From Fonsecaea monophora (Eukaryota > Ascomycota > Eurotiomycetes > Chaetothyriales > Herpotrichiellaceae): DNA of 64,000 nucleotides. A program made the position numbers and the translations under genes. Below, piece after piece: positions 53,249 to 64,000 of this stretch. Within the stretch, counting starts at the first letter, position 1; each line of letters opens with the position of its first letter. The stretch lies in NCBI RefSeq assembly GCF_001642475.1, contig NW_019173932.1:1-64000 (forward strand). The letters run 5' to 3'. The notes beneath the pieces are model-generated. The model searched no databases. It was given only the letters and a program-made list of their open reading frames with translations, and had not been told where the DNA came from.

Positions 53249-55427
53249 ATGGCCTCCGCAAGCGAGAAGAAGGCGGCCCCCGCGACGAAGGACTCGCCCA
53301 ACACCAAGTCCTCCAAGATGCACAGACGCTCGAGGTCGGGTGAGTTATGCCACGAATCGCAGTGTCTCTTTTGGATGTGGATGAAGACTAAGCTTGACGT
53401 CAGGTTGCTTCACATGCCGTCTACGGCGCAAGAAGTGTGATGAAGGGAAGCCCAAATGCAAGGCATGTAGACACTTGGGTCTTGACTGCGAGTACAAGCG
53501 ACCCCACTGGTGGAGCAACAATGAGACACGGAGGAAGCAGAAGGAGCACATCAAGACAATCATCAAAAGAACAAAGACAACTGAGAAGAATACAAGTACT
53601 CAAAGTCAATGTACATCCGACCACATACCTGTGGAGCACTCCTTGGAAGTCCCAACTAATCTATGCACAGATGCTTTGAACAATGCCGCCCAGTCTTACT
53701 CGGAGGACTCTCAAGACGAATACGACCCAACCTATGACCCGTCCTTTGCAACCACTCCCGGCCTCTTCGATCCCTATGGTCCCAACATCTACATGCCTCC
53801 CGAGTCATATGCGCAAGCCGTCCCATGGGAGGTGGATGTCAAGACGGAGCGTCACACCTATGTTAATGATGAACTCACTCGGCGCGACTCGTCGATATCA
53901 ACTTTTAGCACCTTCTACCCTCCACCTGCTCATGCAACTTTGCCGTCGTACACCGGAGACGACTGGGTACAGCAAGACATCTTCGAAAGCCGACAGGACT
54001 CTTGGACCGAAGGCGACTTCGATTTCAATAACCTTGATGTCCCCCACGTCGCGCATCAGTTTGAACCTCAATGCTCACTGGTCCAACTCGAGGATTGCGA
54101 TCAGCCACTGTTCGAACACTTGCTCCAAAGCGTCTTGCCACTGCTATTCCCCGTCCTCGAGGCCTACCAACACGGGTCGGTCCGTTCAAACGTGATATTG
54201 CCTTCTCTCGAAAATAACAAGGCCTATCTCCATTCCTGCCTCTTGGCTGCTGCTACTCACATGAAGGGCAACGGGCAATTTTTGAACAACGCCGCAGACG
54301 ACGATGCGATGCGCCATAAGCTCGCCTTTGTGACGATCGTGGTCGATGCACTGAATAGTGATAGCCAGCACACCGAAATGCTCGATGCTCTACTCGGGAT
54401 GATTTCGATGCAATGCTGTGTCGGCTCAGCGTTGGATCTTGAGAAGGAGTTGATCCCCTGGCACCAGCACTTCCAAGCCGCAGCGGACATTGTGCAGAAG
54501 CTCAACTTACCACAGAATCTAGAGAGCAATGCCCCGACAGGTGGTCATCCACCGTTCAACATGAGTCTGACTGCGTGGATCGACATCCTTGGCGCCACCA
54601 TGCTCGGCAAAGCCCCGCGATTCTCTCACACTTACAGAAACATGTTCTTCGCCAGTGCGTCGACGGGACTCGAGAAATTGATGGGTTGTAACGACTACGT
54701 CATGTATCTGCTCTCGGAAGTTGCATGCCTCGACTCGCTCAAGGTCGAGGGTAAACTGGACGACTTCGGGATGTGCAGCCATATCACCTCGCTGGCCGGC
54801 ACATTGGACTCAATTGAGCCTCAAGAGCCTTTGCAGCTTCCGTTTAGCAGGACTGGCGTCCTCCGACCGAAACAGCTGACCAAGAACATCACCGCCATCT
54901 TCCGCAAGGCCGCTCGTGTCTACCTCTGCTCACTCGTGCCCGAGTACAACCGCTACCAGACCGCGACCGTTAACCTGATCTCGCAGATGGCCGACCTCCT
55001 TCAATTCATCCCTTCGGGTCCCAACGGCTTCGACCGATGCCTCGTCTGGCCCATGCTCATCTGCGGTGCGAATTCGATCCCGGCCTCTCCATTCCGCCGA
55101 GTTCTCTCGGAGCGGTGCGACCTACTAGGCGAAGCCGCCGATCAAGGATCCTTTGGGAGAATGGTGCGCCTGTTGCATGAGGTGTGGAGACGTAACGACG
55201 ATGTAGTTGTCTCCGCTGGAGTGTGTGAAGCCACCCCAGTGACGGCCGGAAGCCCTGGAGGATCGATCTCGACGCCAATTACCGCAGCCGCCGCTCCCAC
55301 CGGCACCGGAAACCTAACTGGAACCACTTCTTCGACAACGACCGCGACAGCAGCAGTACCGAGGAACCAGAACGTCCACTGGCGGGACGTGATGCAGCAA
55401 AACAAATGGGATTTTCTTCTGATATGA
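53249..55427 (+). CDS. Zn2Cys6 transcription factor, Moc3-like
   Basis: Two exons: 53249-53339 and 53404-55427. The 64-bp intron has donor GTGAGT and acceptor GTCAG, phase 1, and lies inside the codon just before the zinc cluster. The product is 704 aa from MASASEKKAAPATK; an in-frame ATG at 53195 would add 18 residues. The splice rebuilds HRRSRSGCFTCRLRRKKC; zinc ligands are Cys32, 35, 42, 49, 52 and 59. The following EYKRPHWWSNNETRRKQKEH is characteristic of one fungal subgroup that includes the fission yeast Moc3 type, which in that yeast affects sexual development and stress. From about residue 230 the fungal-specific regulatory region begins (a helical block starting near QPLFEHLLQSVLPLLFPVLEA). 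A Thr/Ala-rich segment precedes the end. It is nuclear. Targets are unknown. Confidence 0.88.
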
Positions 55428-57569
55428 GCGGTCTCTCTTCCTCTTGTCAAAGTCCATTGACCGAGAGTACTATTTGCAGCTCTTGATGGTGCAGAAGCCT
55501 CATTCGGTCTTGACGGCCGGGCTCTCTGCCGAGATGCAGATACGGACTCCTGGACGCGCAAAGGGAGAAGGACTTCCTCCTCTACCAGAACGATGACATT
55601 CATTTCCGACTCTGAAAAACACGTCGACGTTAATTGTCCTTTATCAAGTGACAACTAATTTCTTCCACTCATTTCAACGACACATCTCCGCTACTTCGGA
55701 ATGGAGAGGCGAGGATATTTCCCATCTGATCTTTTCTGGCAAAGGATTAATACTACACAACCCCCATATTTCTGCATCCAGGTCTGGGTAAAATAGCCTA
55801 CCAAAAGTTATTTGCTTTTTCCTCGGTCAACCTGACGACGACAAAACTTTCGACGCGGCGTTTTCTTTTTTGAAGAAGTGGGAGGAGGGGAAGAAGCACA
55901 GGCTTTTTTTCTCCTCCATCTCTGGCGAATTATGGCTCCGGCAGGGACGGGTTATAGGCAGCATGCGGCAAGCGGCGCACGGCGCAGGGTAACAGCTCCG
56001 AATATTCCCTTGCATGGCGTATGTTCGTTCACATGGGAAACAGGGCAACAAGCACGGCACTCTTACCTAGACAGTCAAACCAACAACAGATCTGACGGCC
56101 GATATATCACATTTACTAAAGCACAGCACAGAACTCGCGTTTTGAGCTGTCCTATTCAGGATATGGAAGCTCCTCACTCTCTTGTCTGACAGAGGTACAG
56201 GGGGCCCCAGGGAAGAGACTACACTTATTGTGGGACCATTCTTTTATTTTAAAACTAACCATACTTTCTTGCTGGCTTATGATACCCCTGGTTCCGTGGA
56301 GCCTCTAAAGCCTCCACTGAATCTTATTTCCGACGAGTTTCCTTTTCGCTTTTTCGAATATTTTGGGGCGGTTTGTTTCTGGGTTGTTTGCGGTGGGTGG
56401 GGTGTGGACAGGAGTTGCTTGCAGAGGCAAGGATGTGCATGGGGGGGTGATGGATGGACAAGACAAAGGGGATCTCGCTGGCGGGCTGGCAGGCACTGGA
56501 ATTGCATTCCAATTACCCTGAATATTCCCACAGGGGTGATTTGTCGCACAAGAAGAGGAGGGAGAGCCGGTTTTTTTTTCGCGAGAGGTCCAGAAGCGAA
56601 GAAGAGACGGCTCACTCTGACGAGCGCTGTGGAAGGAGACCGGCTACAGAACAGGCACAAACGCGATGAAGATAACCTCTTGAAAAATCCAGACCAGGAG
56701 GGAGGCTCTCGATGAACATGTGCTTACGCGAGACGTATAATGGAGATGGATGCGGCAGAGGGGCTGCACAAGTGCAGATGGGCGCAGCATGCTGAGGAGA
56801 GGGACGGAGAAATGACCAACAGCAGGAGCAACACAAACGAGAGACGAGAGTATGAGGGTGACGACGAGAAGAGGACTGAGTGCTTTTTAGATGCAAGCGC
56901 GCATGTATGGATGGATGGATGGAGGTGAGGATAGACGGACGTTGACCACGCACGAAAACGCAGAGATGCCAGCCGAATCAAGGCGCAAAAGACATGCTCA
57001 CACACACTCACACACCACAAAGATGGAGAGAGAGAAGGGAGAGAGGAGAGGAGAGGAGAGAGAGATATATACTCGGTACATATACATACAGTAAAGCCCA
57101 CCCCAAAAAAGGTTAAAGTTGTATCCCCACTCCTCTTCTGCTGGGCTCCTGTTTTCTTCTTTCAATGATATATGACATGTATACATGGGGAGGAAGTGAG
57201 CACGGTATACAAGGGGATTCGGATGTGGGATACAGGACATGCAAGCTCGACAAAGGAGATCGCTGTCTACACGAGTGCGGGTACGGGTACGAGTACGAGT
57301 AGCCCTTGGCGGTAGTGTCGCAAGTACGAGTACGAGGTACATGGCGAAGCGAGTAGGGAGACAATCAATAAACCTTGCTGAGGATCTCGATTGGATTGGT
57401 AATTGGGGAAGAAAAGGCACCTAATGATTTTTTCATACAAAGTTAAGCGTCACATCTCAATGGAGGGAGGAAAATAGGAAGTTTGTAAGCCAATTTGTTT
57501 TTTCCCCTTTTCCAGGAAGTGTATATCTGTCTCGCCTCTTCTCGTCCGTCCTCTCCTGCCCAGTGATTT
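55428..57569. other. Convergent 3' flanks, gene-poor
   Basis: About 2.1 kb between the Moc3-like stop and the nitronate monooxygenase stop. GA-rich runs near 57020-57070 and a GGATG/ATGG run near 56909-56930. The ORF at 56182-56715 has no motif. No gene supported. Confidence 0.45.
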
Positions 57570-59102
57570 TCACAGCTTCGGCTCATTGACGAGCATGACG
57601 CTGCCCTGACGGAGCTTCTCGGCCGCGCCATCGACGATCTCGTCGAGGATCTCCTTGGCGCTGCTGCGGTGGTTGACCAACCCGGCCACGACGCCCATCA
57701 GGTACGGATGGAGGTTGTCGAGGATCTCGTCGTCGTCCGGGTGTTGCTCCGAGTCGTGCAGCACGGGGAGGATGCCCTGGCCCGTCAGCGCCTTGATCTC
57801 CTCCTGTCGGTTCTCTTCCCAGTTGAGGATGTATTTGGTCTTGCGTATCCGGAGGGGTCGGCCCTAGATGGGTTTTTTTTTGTTAGGGGTTGGACACATG
57901 CCGTTAAATGGTGATCTTGAGGGAAGGAATGAGATGGGGGTGTGTAAAGAGGGTTGGACGGGAAAGGATGTGGAGATAATATAGAGATAGTCTAATGGGG
58001 TGTGTGTGGTGGAGAGGGAAAACGCACTGAGAATATAACACTTCTGACAGTGTCGTCGACACCGGCGCTCAAAACGGCTTCCTGGTGAGCTTTGGAGGCA
58101 CCGGCTTCATTGGCCACGATGAACCTCGTGCCGACCCAGACGCCCGAAGCGCCCAGCATCAGCGCGGCAGCCAAGCTCTCACCACCAGAGACACCACCGG
58201 CCGCCACGAGCTGGACGTCGACACCTGTAAAAGCGGACTTTTGGCCCTTGAGCAACTTGGCCACGGCGGGGATGAGCACGGAGAAGGGGATGTCGCCCGT
58301 ATGGCCACCGGCCTCGCCGCCTTGGGCGCAGAGGATGTCCACGTCCAGGTCCAGGCACTTTTGGACGTGCTTGGGGTGTCCGATCATGTTCATGTACAGG
58401 ACGCCGCCGGCGTGGAGGCGCTCGACGGCCTGTCTGGGGGGAACTCCGATGGCGGAGACGAAGACGCGGGCTTTGGACTCGACGACCACGTCGATGAGTT
58501 CCATCAGTTTGCCTTTGGTGTAGTCATAACTGTTGTTTGTCAGAGAGGACTTGTTCATCAGCGTCCGACTCCCAAATCAAGGGGCGGGTCGAAGGGGATG
58601 AGGGTCTATCGATCTGCAATCTTGCTGACACCAACCAGACCAGCATTTTTCTTCTTCTTCGCGGGTCACTTACTTTGTCTTGCGTGCGTTGCCTCCCACC
58701 TGGGGGAGCAGGATGTCGACGCCAAACGGCGCGTCCTTGTCCGTCAAGTACGACTTGAGCTCCTGGATCTGCTCACGCAACCCGTCGGGACTGTACCCGT
58801 GACCGCCAATGACGCCGATGCCGCCCGCGTTGGTGACGGCGGCAGCCAACTTCGGCCCTGCGGCGACGCCCATGCCGGCGAGCATCACGGGATGCTTGAC
58901 CCCAAACAGGTCTGTGAGGGTGGTGCGGATTTTCTCTGTACATATGGATTTTCTCTGGTCAGAAAAAGAGTTTGTGGAATTTTTTGCGGCACTCCCAGTC
59001 CCCGAGGGAAGAAGGGGCCATCATATGATTACATGTGAATGGGTGGATGGATGGACGGGCGGCTGGAGAAGGGGAAAAACACCTACGGCGAGAGGAACCC
59101 AT
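57570..59102 (-). CDS. Nitronate monooxygenase (2-nitropropane dioxygenase family)
   Basis: Four exons: 59102-59087 (16 nt), 58935-58674, 58529-58028 and 57863-57570. Introns are 151, 144 and 164 bp (GTAGGT...TACAG, GTAAGT...AACAG, GTGCGT...TCTAG), longer than others here. The product is 357 aa. MGSSRQKIRTTLTDLFGVKHP leads into MLAGMGVAAGPKLAAAVTNAGG, the FMN-binding TIM-barrel start. Further motifs are FGVDILLPQVGGNARKTN (second splice), AQGGEAGGHTGD with the catalytic His, AAGGVSGGESLAAALMLGA and VWVGTRF (phosphate binding). The third splice rebuilds IFSGRPLRIRK. These flavoenzymes oxidise alkyl nitronates such as propionate-3-nitronate and are thought to detoxify them. The first exon is the least certain part; a model starting inside exon 2 would lose conserved residues. 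Confidence 0.88.
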
Positions 59103-61678
59103 CTTCTCTTCTCTTGTGCTCGGATTAGATACTTGTCAGTTTTGCGTGCTCGGAGTGGTCGTGTCTTGCCAGAAACCGCGATATAGTAGATTTGCTCAAG
59201 GGTTATTACCGAGTAACAGGTATTATTAGTAAAATGCTCGTTCTTTGAATTCTGAGCCAATCCGACCACGAGCAACTAACCAGAGAAAAAATCTATATCA
59301 TCTATCATTGAAATCTAAGAATAATATGTACAGGGATACCTTCCATAAGCAGTCTCTCTCTCTCTCCTCTCTCTGGTCTCTGGGGTGACAGAGTGTCACT
59401 TTTGCCGAGGACGTCAGCCGTCAGCCAATTCTCCAGGCCCCCCCGGGCCTCGGTTACTGCAACTGTCAACACCGTCATCTTTGTGCACTGGGCACTTAGT
59501 ATCCTTGGGCAATCCGGGTACCGCAAAGGGTATGCCCGGTGGAAAGAATTCAAGGCGCCCAGTTCTACGCGCTGGTGTCGAGCCGCACGGAAACAACTCC
59601 TGGTGCAAGGCAAGGCACGTACATAGATCGATAGGTACTCGATAATATACCTCTGGACAGCGCGTAAAGGAGGGAGTTGGAAGCGGGGTAGAGTGAGGCA
59701 GCTTTGCCGAGAAGAGGCTGGCGCCTTTCTATTTATGGAATGGTGCAATTCGACGGCTGGAAGATCCAATTCTCCGAACCTCCAATCGGCCATCGCTGTA
59801 AAGTCCAAGCTCCTAACGAGTCATGTACCGCAATACCTCGTACCTAGGTAGTAACTGTGACTTTACTTGTATGGGCATACTCCGCTCTCTTCAAAGAAGG
59901 GGTGCAACCTGGCCCCGGCATGAGAGTCTTTGGACGAGGGCCGTCCGGCAGGACCTGGAAAGAACCCAAAAAAAAACGCTGCAAGTCTTGGACAAGGCAG
60001 GCGTCTCCCAGTTTTGCGTCAGCTTGCCTGTCTCTCTGATGGTTGGACTTTGGGAATGGTGTTCCCTCGCCCACCCCGTCATAGTGAGGCTGGCCGCTCC
60101 CGAAACCAAGTCTAGTTAGGAAGGGGTCCCCCGTCACGAGTGGTGCCTCGAGACGGAGCCTCCCGAGGAGGTGCAATGAGGTGTTCCCCCACGGCTCTGC
60201 GTGGGTGAGACGCTGCCATGGCGAATGCAAATGCGATTTCCGTTGACAATCGAGTGCTAAAAAGCGGGCGGGCCGATGTGCTCTTGTAGAGATCGAGCCT
60301 CTCCGCGACGACTGCTTTTGGACGGAGTTTCCGTGGGGTGCAGAATAACGGCAGCTCTGCACTACTTGTCCACAGCTCGTGGTTGGCTGTCCGGTGTGGG
60401 GGTGACTTGTCTCGCCTCGCCAGACTGCCCATGTTTGATGTCCTACCTACGCTGTGATGTACCGTCTCAGCGAGGTGCATTTCTCTCACGGTCGTCGCCA
60501 ACGTGTCCCCCTCAAGGCGTCCCGTGCCTTTGTTCCAATCAGAGCCGCGAAGCCTGCCTTGCTGCGAAAGATACCTTGCGTCCAAACCCCCCTTCACTAG
60601 TCACTATTATTTGCGTCGCACAAGGGTTCATGGCCTGATTGGGTGACCATCGGAAGAAGTCGGCCTGAGGAAGCGCGCCCGGCTGATATTGCGACAAGAA
60701 CGGTCCGGGGTATCGTCTGGGGTGGGCAATATCCGGGGTTGGACAGTGACAGGTCACCCTGGACTCCTGAGGAAGGGCTCATTCAAACGTGCCCTGGTTC
60801 ACGAGGAACAGCGCCCGGCACGTATCGCTAGAATCGGTGAAACTCGATCGTCCTTGTGAGACACATCACGAGAGCCCGATCTAACGATTTCAGTGCCCAG
60901 GAATAAAAGCAGGTTGCCTGGAGCTACGCCGTGCCGGAACACCGCTGCTACTCCAATGAGCCCGGGGTGACAGCATCCTTGACTGGAGAGTTTGCTAGGG
61001 CAGAGTCGACCACGAACGGGTTGCTTGATTGAGTCATATCGTCGACTACCCGTCAGCTCCATGGGTTCCCGTAACGAGGACTCTCTGCACGCTGACCCTG
61101 CGGCGCGATGATACCTCGTAAAACAATATGCTTGTCTCTCAAATGGACCTGCCCAGTCTCTGAAGCCCTGGCGCCTGACTTCCCAGAGGCCTTGTGTATC
61201 CTTAGATCGGGACTTTGCCTCGTGCTGACGGGCTCTGGGGGCTTGACCAAGATGATGCGGTTTGCCAGCCTTTTGAGCCTTGCTTTTTTGCCCACCTTGA
61301 CGCCCACTCAATTGCCCACTGTGCGTGGGGGTACCCATGGACAAAATCACTGGCCAAGGAGGAACTCTATATTCCCTTAGCAAAGAACCGACCCTCTTCT
61401 ATGCCAGACAATTGCCCTTGCGCATGATGTAAGACCCCTTGACGAGAAGCGGGCAGCTGAAAATGTCGCATGGCGGTTGAGTCGAAAACGCGCTCTCCCG
61501 AAGGCATATAAATATCGGGGAGTAGGAGGTCGTGAAGGAAACCCTGGTTTCTTAGAGAACGCAAACCATTCTACTGTGCGCCTGGAATGAACCACAGACC
61601 AGTGCAATCGAGCCTTGTTGCTTTTTCATTCCAATTTCGACAGTTTCCGCGTAAAATTGACTTACTCTTTGTGAAACC
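59103..61678. other. Gene-poor region, no supportable gene
   Basis: About 2.6 kb. Several ORFs of 100-195 codons (for example the minus-strand frames at 59305-59808 and 60799-61383) show no motif, low codon coherence and no splice partners. CT-rich run at 59350-59382. No transposon hallmarks seen. Confidence 0.4.
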
Positions 61679-62074
61679 ATGGCCGCGACTCAACCATTGA
61701 GGCAAGCTTCGAAACAGTGGATAAAACCTCCACCCCCGAGGGAAGACTGACATTATCACAGAATCGACCAGATCGACACCCAAGTCTCCCTGGGTGGAAA
61801 AGCTCACGAGGGCGGCGGTGCCATGGTGCACGTCTTCCTCTACGGGGCGACCAACACCGTCATGGACTTCATCGTGCTCGGCCGGCACTCTGGCGCACAG
61901 GCCGTGGCCAGGGGAATGCCACCAGCCAAGAACAAAATCGGATGTATCATCGGGCGCTTCGACAGCGCGGAAGAACCCACGGCCGCCCTGATGAGACAGA
62001 TGGACGAAATCACAGACGCAAAAATCGTCCGGCAGGCGGAGGTCTACCGCATGACGCTGGTTGGTTGTGAGTGA
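61679..62074 (+). CDS. Small protein of unknown function, possible GC-AG intron
   Basis: Proposed exons: 61679-61701 and 61762-62074, product 111 aa. The first frame (MAATQPLR) meets a stop at TGA in GAAGACTGACATTATCACAG, which is itself a good branch point and acceptor. Two donors keep frame: GAG|GCAAGC at 61702 (a GC-AG intron of 60 bp, usual length) or CA|GTGGAT at 61717 (45 bp, short and weak). I favour the first. The second exon encodes IDQIDTQVSLGGKAHEGGGA, then a hydrophobic strand-like stretch HVFLYGATNTVMDFIVLG and a charged C-terminus ending TLVGCE. A strong GTGAGT at 62067 just before the stop could start another intron, so the 3' end is uncertain. I do not recognise the family. 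Confidence 0.5.
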
Positions 62075-62632
62075 TCAGAGACTTTGACCCAGGGGAACGA
62101 AGTTGAGTGGAGGGAAGGAAAGGACAGAGCAGGAAGTAGATCACCAAAGGTCCCGGGGGAAAAGGGGGAAACAAATGGGGAAGAAGTGGTTGGATGAGGA
62201 TTGACCACGCGCTTTGAGGGTCGCGTGCACTGACGTGGATAAAAGACCAAGATATGCAAGGTACCTCCATACCTTGTCGAGCAAGGCTACAAGGTTGACA
62301 TGGTGGGGAGGAGCGGGTGGTGCCGGAGCTGTGTTCCAGCCACTGACGAGGCTGAGCGAGGCTGTTTCTAACAACCTGGGCAACAAAACCAGGACGAACT
62401 GTACCTCCTTCCGTTAATTTCTCCTTTGTCGACATGGGGCGGGATCAAAAACCATTGATGATTGTCTACCTCCAGACCCAAAAATATCTATCTTCTATTG
62501 TAAATCTTCTAACAGGGTCTAGATCTATCCGCTTCTGGTCTTGTCCTGCCACGCTCGCCACGACGCCTGATCTATTGGGTCCCTCCGTCCAATGTGGTGG
62601 ATAAAACTGCAATGTGTTGTCATGACTCTTCC
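62075..62632. other. Convergent 3' flanks, possibly with a further exon of the small gene
   Basis: 558 bp between the proposed stop of the small gene and the hydrolase stop. A branch-like TTCTAACA at 62366-62373 and acceptor AACCAG ending near 62392 exist, but no in-frame continuation was convincing. Confidence 0.4.
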
Positions 62633-63817
62633 TCAGTCTGTCCTTTGCCAGAAATCCAGGATCCGGGCAACGATTTGGTCGCCTTTCGTGACGGGCACCT
62701 CGTGTCCGGCCTCGAAGATGGCAAATTCCACATTGCCCGAGAGCACTTCTGTGGCATCCTCCTGGACCTCTTTCTGGATGATGATGGGATCGTTGGTCCC
62801 CAGAACGATCAGCACTTTCTTCTGCTTACCAGTCTCTTCGTTTAGGCGGGTCAAATGTTGGCCAAATGCTCGCCATCGGTCATGCTGATGCCGGATAGGA
62901 CCATAGCGGATGCTGGACATGAATGCCGCGACAAAGCCCGGGTAGTTGTCTAGCTGATAGAGGACCGTCTTCTCGACAGTGACGTGGGGACGTATCTTGG
63001 AGAGAAGGGCCTGAGAATTGGCTTCAAGGTTGACCTCGGCGGCTACCGCCTCAGTTGCATCAACCGTGGTATCCTTGTCGAGTGGTTTCTTCAGTGGCTT
63101 GGCCATGGGACTCCGAAGTCGCTTTCTGACCAAGCGCTGCAGCAAAGACTCTGGGATCAGGCCTTCCGAATAGATAATATGGCTTGTCCGGCTGATGTGA
63201 TAGGGCCTCAGTATTCCGGCCGGCGCAAATAGGATCAAGCTGTCGATCAAGTTGGGAAAGTAGGATGCAAAGGTCGTAGCGATCCCGCCGCCGAGAGAGT
63301 AACCGATCAGAGTGAATTTACCAGAGTCCTTGCCGGTCCACGACAACGGCGACGACGCTAGGACGAGCAGTATCTGAGTCGTGAAAAGCCGGATGTCATG
63401 AGGCAGGTCTTCAGGGTTGTCCGAGTAGCCTCGTCCGAACAGGTCGAAGAGCATGACGCGACACCCACTGTCCACAAGGGCGTGGGCAACGGCTCCCAGC
63501 GCAATCGCAGGAGTACTGATGCCGTGGACAAGAAGGACCTTGCGCCCATCTTCCGGGCCGAACTCGTACACTCTTATCGAGCCGTGAGGTGTTTCGACGT
63601 CGCGGGCCCCCGGGAGCACATCTGGAGGGTAGGGTAAGTCGGCGATTTCCTCTGGGGACAGCTTCGGCAGCACTGTCACTCTCGGAGACCGCACGATGGT
63701 AGCTTTCTTCTTGTTCCAAAGTCCTCCGGCAATGACCCCGACAGAGAAGAGACAAGTACCAGCCAGCACCAGCCGCCACTCGAGGGCCCCGGGGAGCAAA
63801 GACGACCTGGATGCCAT
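62633..63817 (-). CDS. Membrane-anchored alpha/beta-hydrolase
   Basis: Single exon, 394 aa, from the ATG at 63817 (MASRSSLLPGALEW); further upstream the frame has only a GTG. Residues about 14-34 are a single hydrophobic segment (WRLVLAGTCLFSVGVIAGGLW), so the protein is probably anchored with the catalytic domain on one side. Motifs in order: LLVHGIST (oxyanion region), DLFGRGYSDNP, nucleophile elbow IGYSLGGG with Ser174, GTNDPII carrying the likely acid, and AGHEVP with the catalytic His. All triad positions are filled. The fold resembles monoacylglycerol lipase/ABHD-type serine hydrolases; lipid or ester hydrolysis at a membrane is inference. It is convergent with the small unknown gene. 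Confidence 0.85.
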   Translation of the reverse strand: MASRSSLLPGALEWRLVLAGTCLFSVGVIAGGLWNKKKATIVRSPRVTVLPKLSPEEIADLPYPPDVLPGARDVETPHGSIRVYEFGPEDGRKVLLVHGISTPAIALGAVAHALVDSGCRVMLFDLFGRGYSDNPEDLPHDIRLFTTQILLVLASSPLSWTGKDSGKFTLIGYSLGGGIATTFASYFPNLIDSLILFAPAGILRPYHISRTSHIIYSEGLIPESLLQRLVRKRLRSPMAKPLKKPLDKDTTVDATEAVAAEVNLEANSQALLSKIRPHVTVEKTVLYQLDNYPGFVAAFMSSIRYGPIRHQHDRWRAFGQHLTRLNEETGKQKKVLIVLGTNDPIIIQKEVQEDATEVLSGNVEFAIFEAGHEVPVTKGDQIVARILDFWQRTD

Positions 63818-63948
63818 TTGGCAATGTGTGGCAAAACACTGCACAGATGCACAGGAACTTGACGGAGTTGTCCTCGAGACGCGGATAAGAAAACTAATTA
63901 TTTAGTTCGGGCGAAATTCGATCCTTTATTGACCAACGCGACCCATTG

Positions 63949-64000
63949 ATGACGAATCCGGAACTGCCTCGGCTCAAGGACGACGAGGCTGAATCACCCG
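63949..64000 (+). CDS. Possible start of a gene cut by the right edge
   Basis: ATG ACG AAT CCG opens a frame MTNPELPRLKDDEAESP that runs off the window. It lies 131 bp from the divergent hydrolase start, a typical spacing. Seventeen codons are too few to judge. Confidence 0.3.
   Translation, partial: MTNPELPRLKDDEAESP

Noticed and set aside
59305..61383. Minus-strand ORFs of 160-195 codons
   Set aside because: Random-looking composition with no recognisable domain; no transposase or reverse transcriptase motifs found.

Overview
This window is a stretch of nuclear chromosome from a filamentous ascomycete (Pezizomycotina). The evidence is short introns (mostly 54-164 bp, GT..AG with CTRAY-type branch sites), single-exon or few-exon genes on both strands, two Zn2Cys6 regulators, a GPI-anchored wall protein, and fungal-type STT4, UTP13, RRP9, SPP2, PRE1 and RAMP4 genes. 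A Eurotiomycete, perhaps of the Chaetothyriales, is a guess from protein flavour only. All exon models were read by eye, and each was checked so that the summed exon lengths stay in frame.

Layout. 1-212: end of an RGG-rich protein. 2.7-12.9 kb: four secretory-pathway sugar genes in alternating orientation: a GT25-type glycosyltransferase (-), a GT34 galactosyl/mannosyltransferase (+), a TPT/nucleotide-sugar-type transporter (-) and a Stealth-family sugar-phosphate transferase (+). This is the most unusual part of the window; it looks like a small glycan-assembly locus that could build a phosphodiester-containing Golgi glycan. 13.4-19.3 kb: phosphatidylinositol 4-kinase STT4. 19.8-20.2 kb: RAMP4/YSY6. 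21.8-23.7 kb: an unidentified coiled-coil protein. 24.8-29.7 kb: an MmgE/PrpD-family protein convergent with a large Zn2Cys6 regulator.

31.8-41.5 kb is a dense housekeeping block: UTP13 and RRP9 (both SSU processome/U3 snoRNP), SPP2 (spliceosome), a RING protein and the 20S proteasome subunit beta-4 (PRE1). PRE1 carries an apparent one-base deletion. 42.5-48.2 kb holds a GPI-anchored wall protein, an alpha/beta hydrolase and a SAM-PH protein. About 5 kb without a credible gene then precedes a Moc3-like Zn2Cys6 regulator (53.2-55.4 kb). 57.6-59.1 kb is a nitronate monooxygenase. After another 2.6 kb gene-poor stretch come a small unknown gene with a possible GC-AG intron, a membrane-anchored alpha/beta hydrolase, and possibly the start of one more gene at the right edge.

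No transposon, rRNA, CRISPR array or convincing functional tRNA was seen. Several genes place the start codon within 0-16 nt of the first intron.
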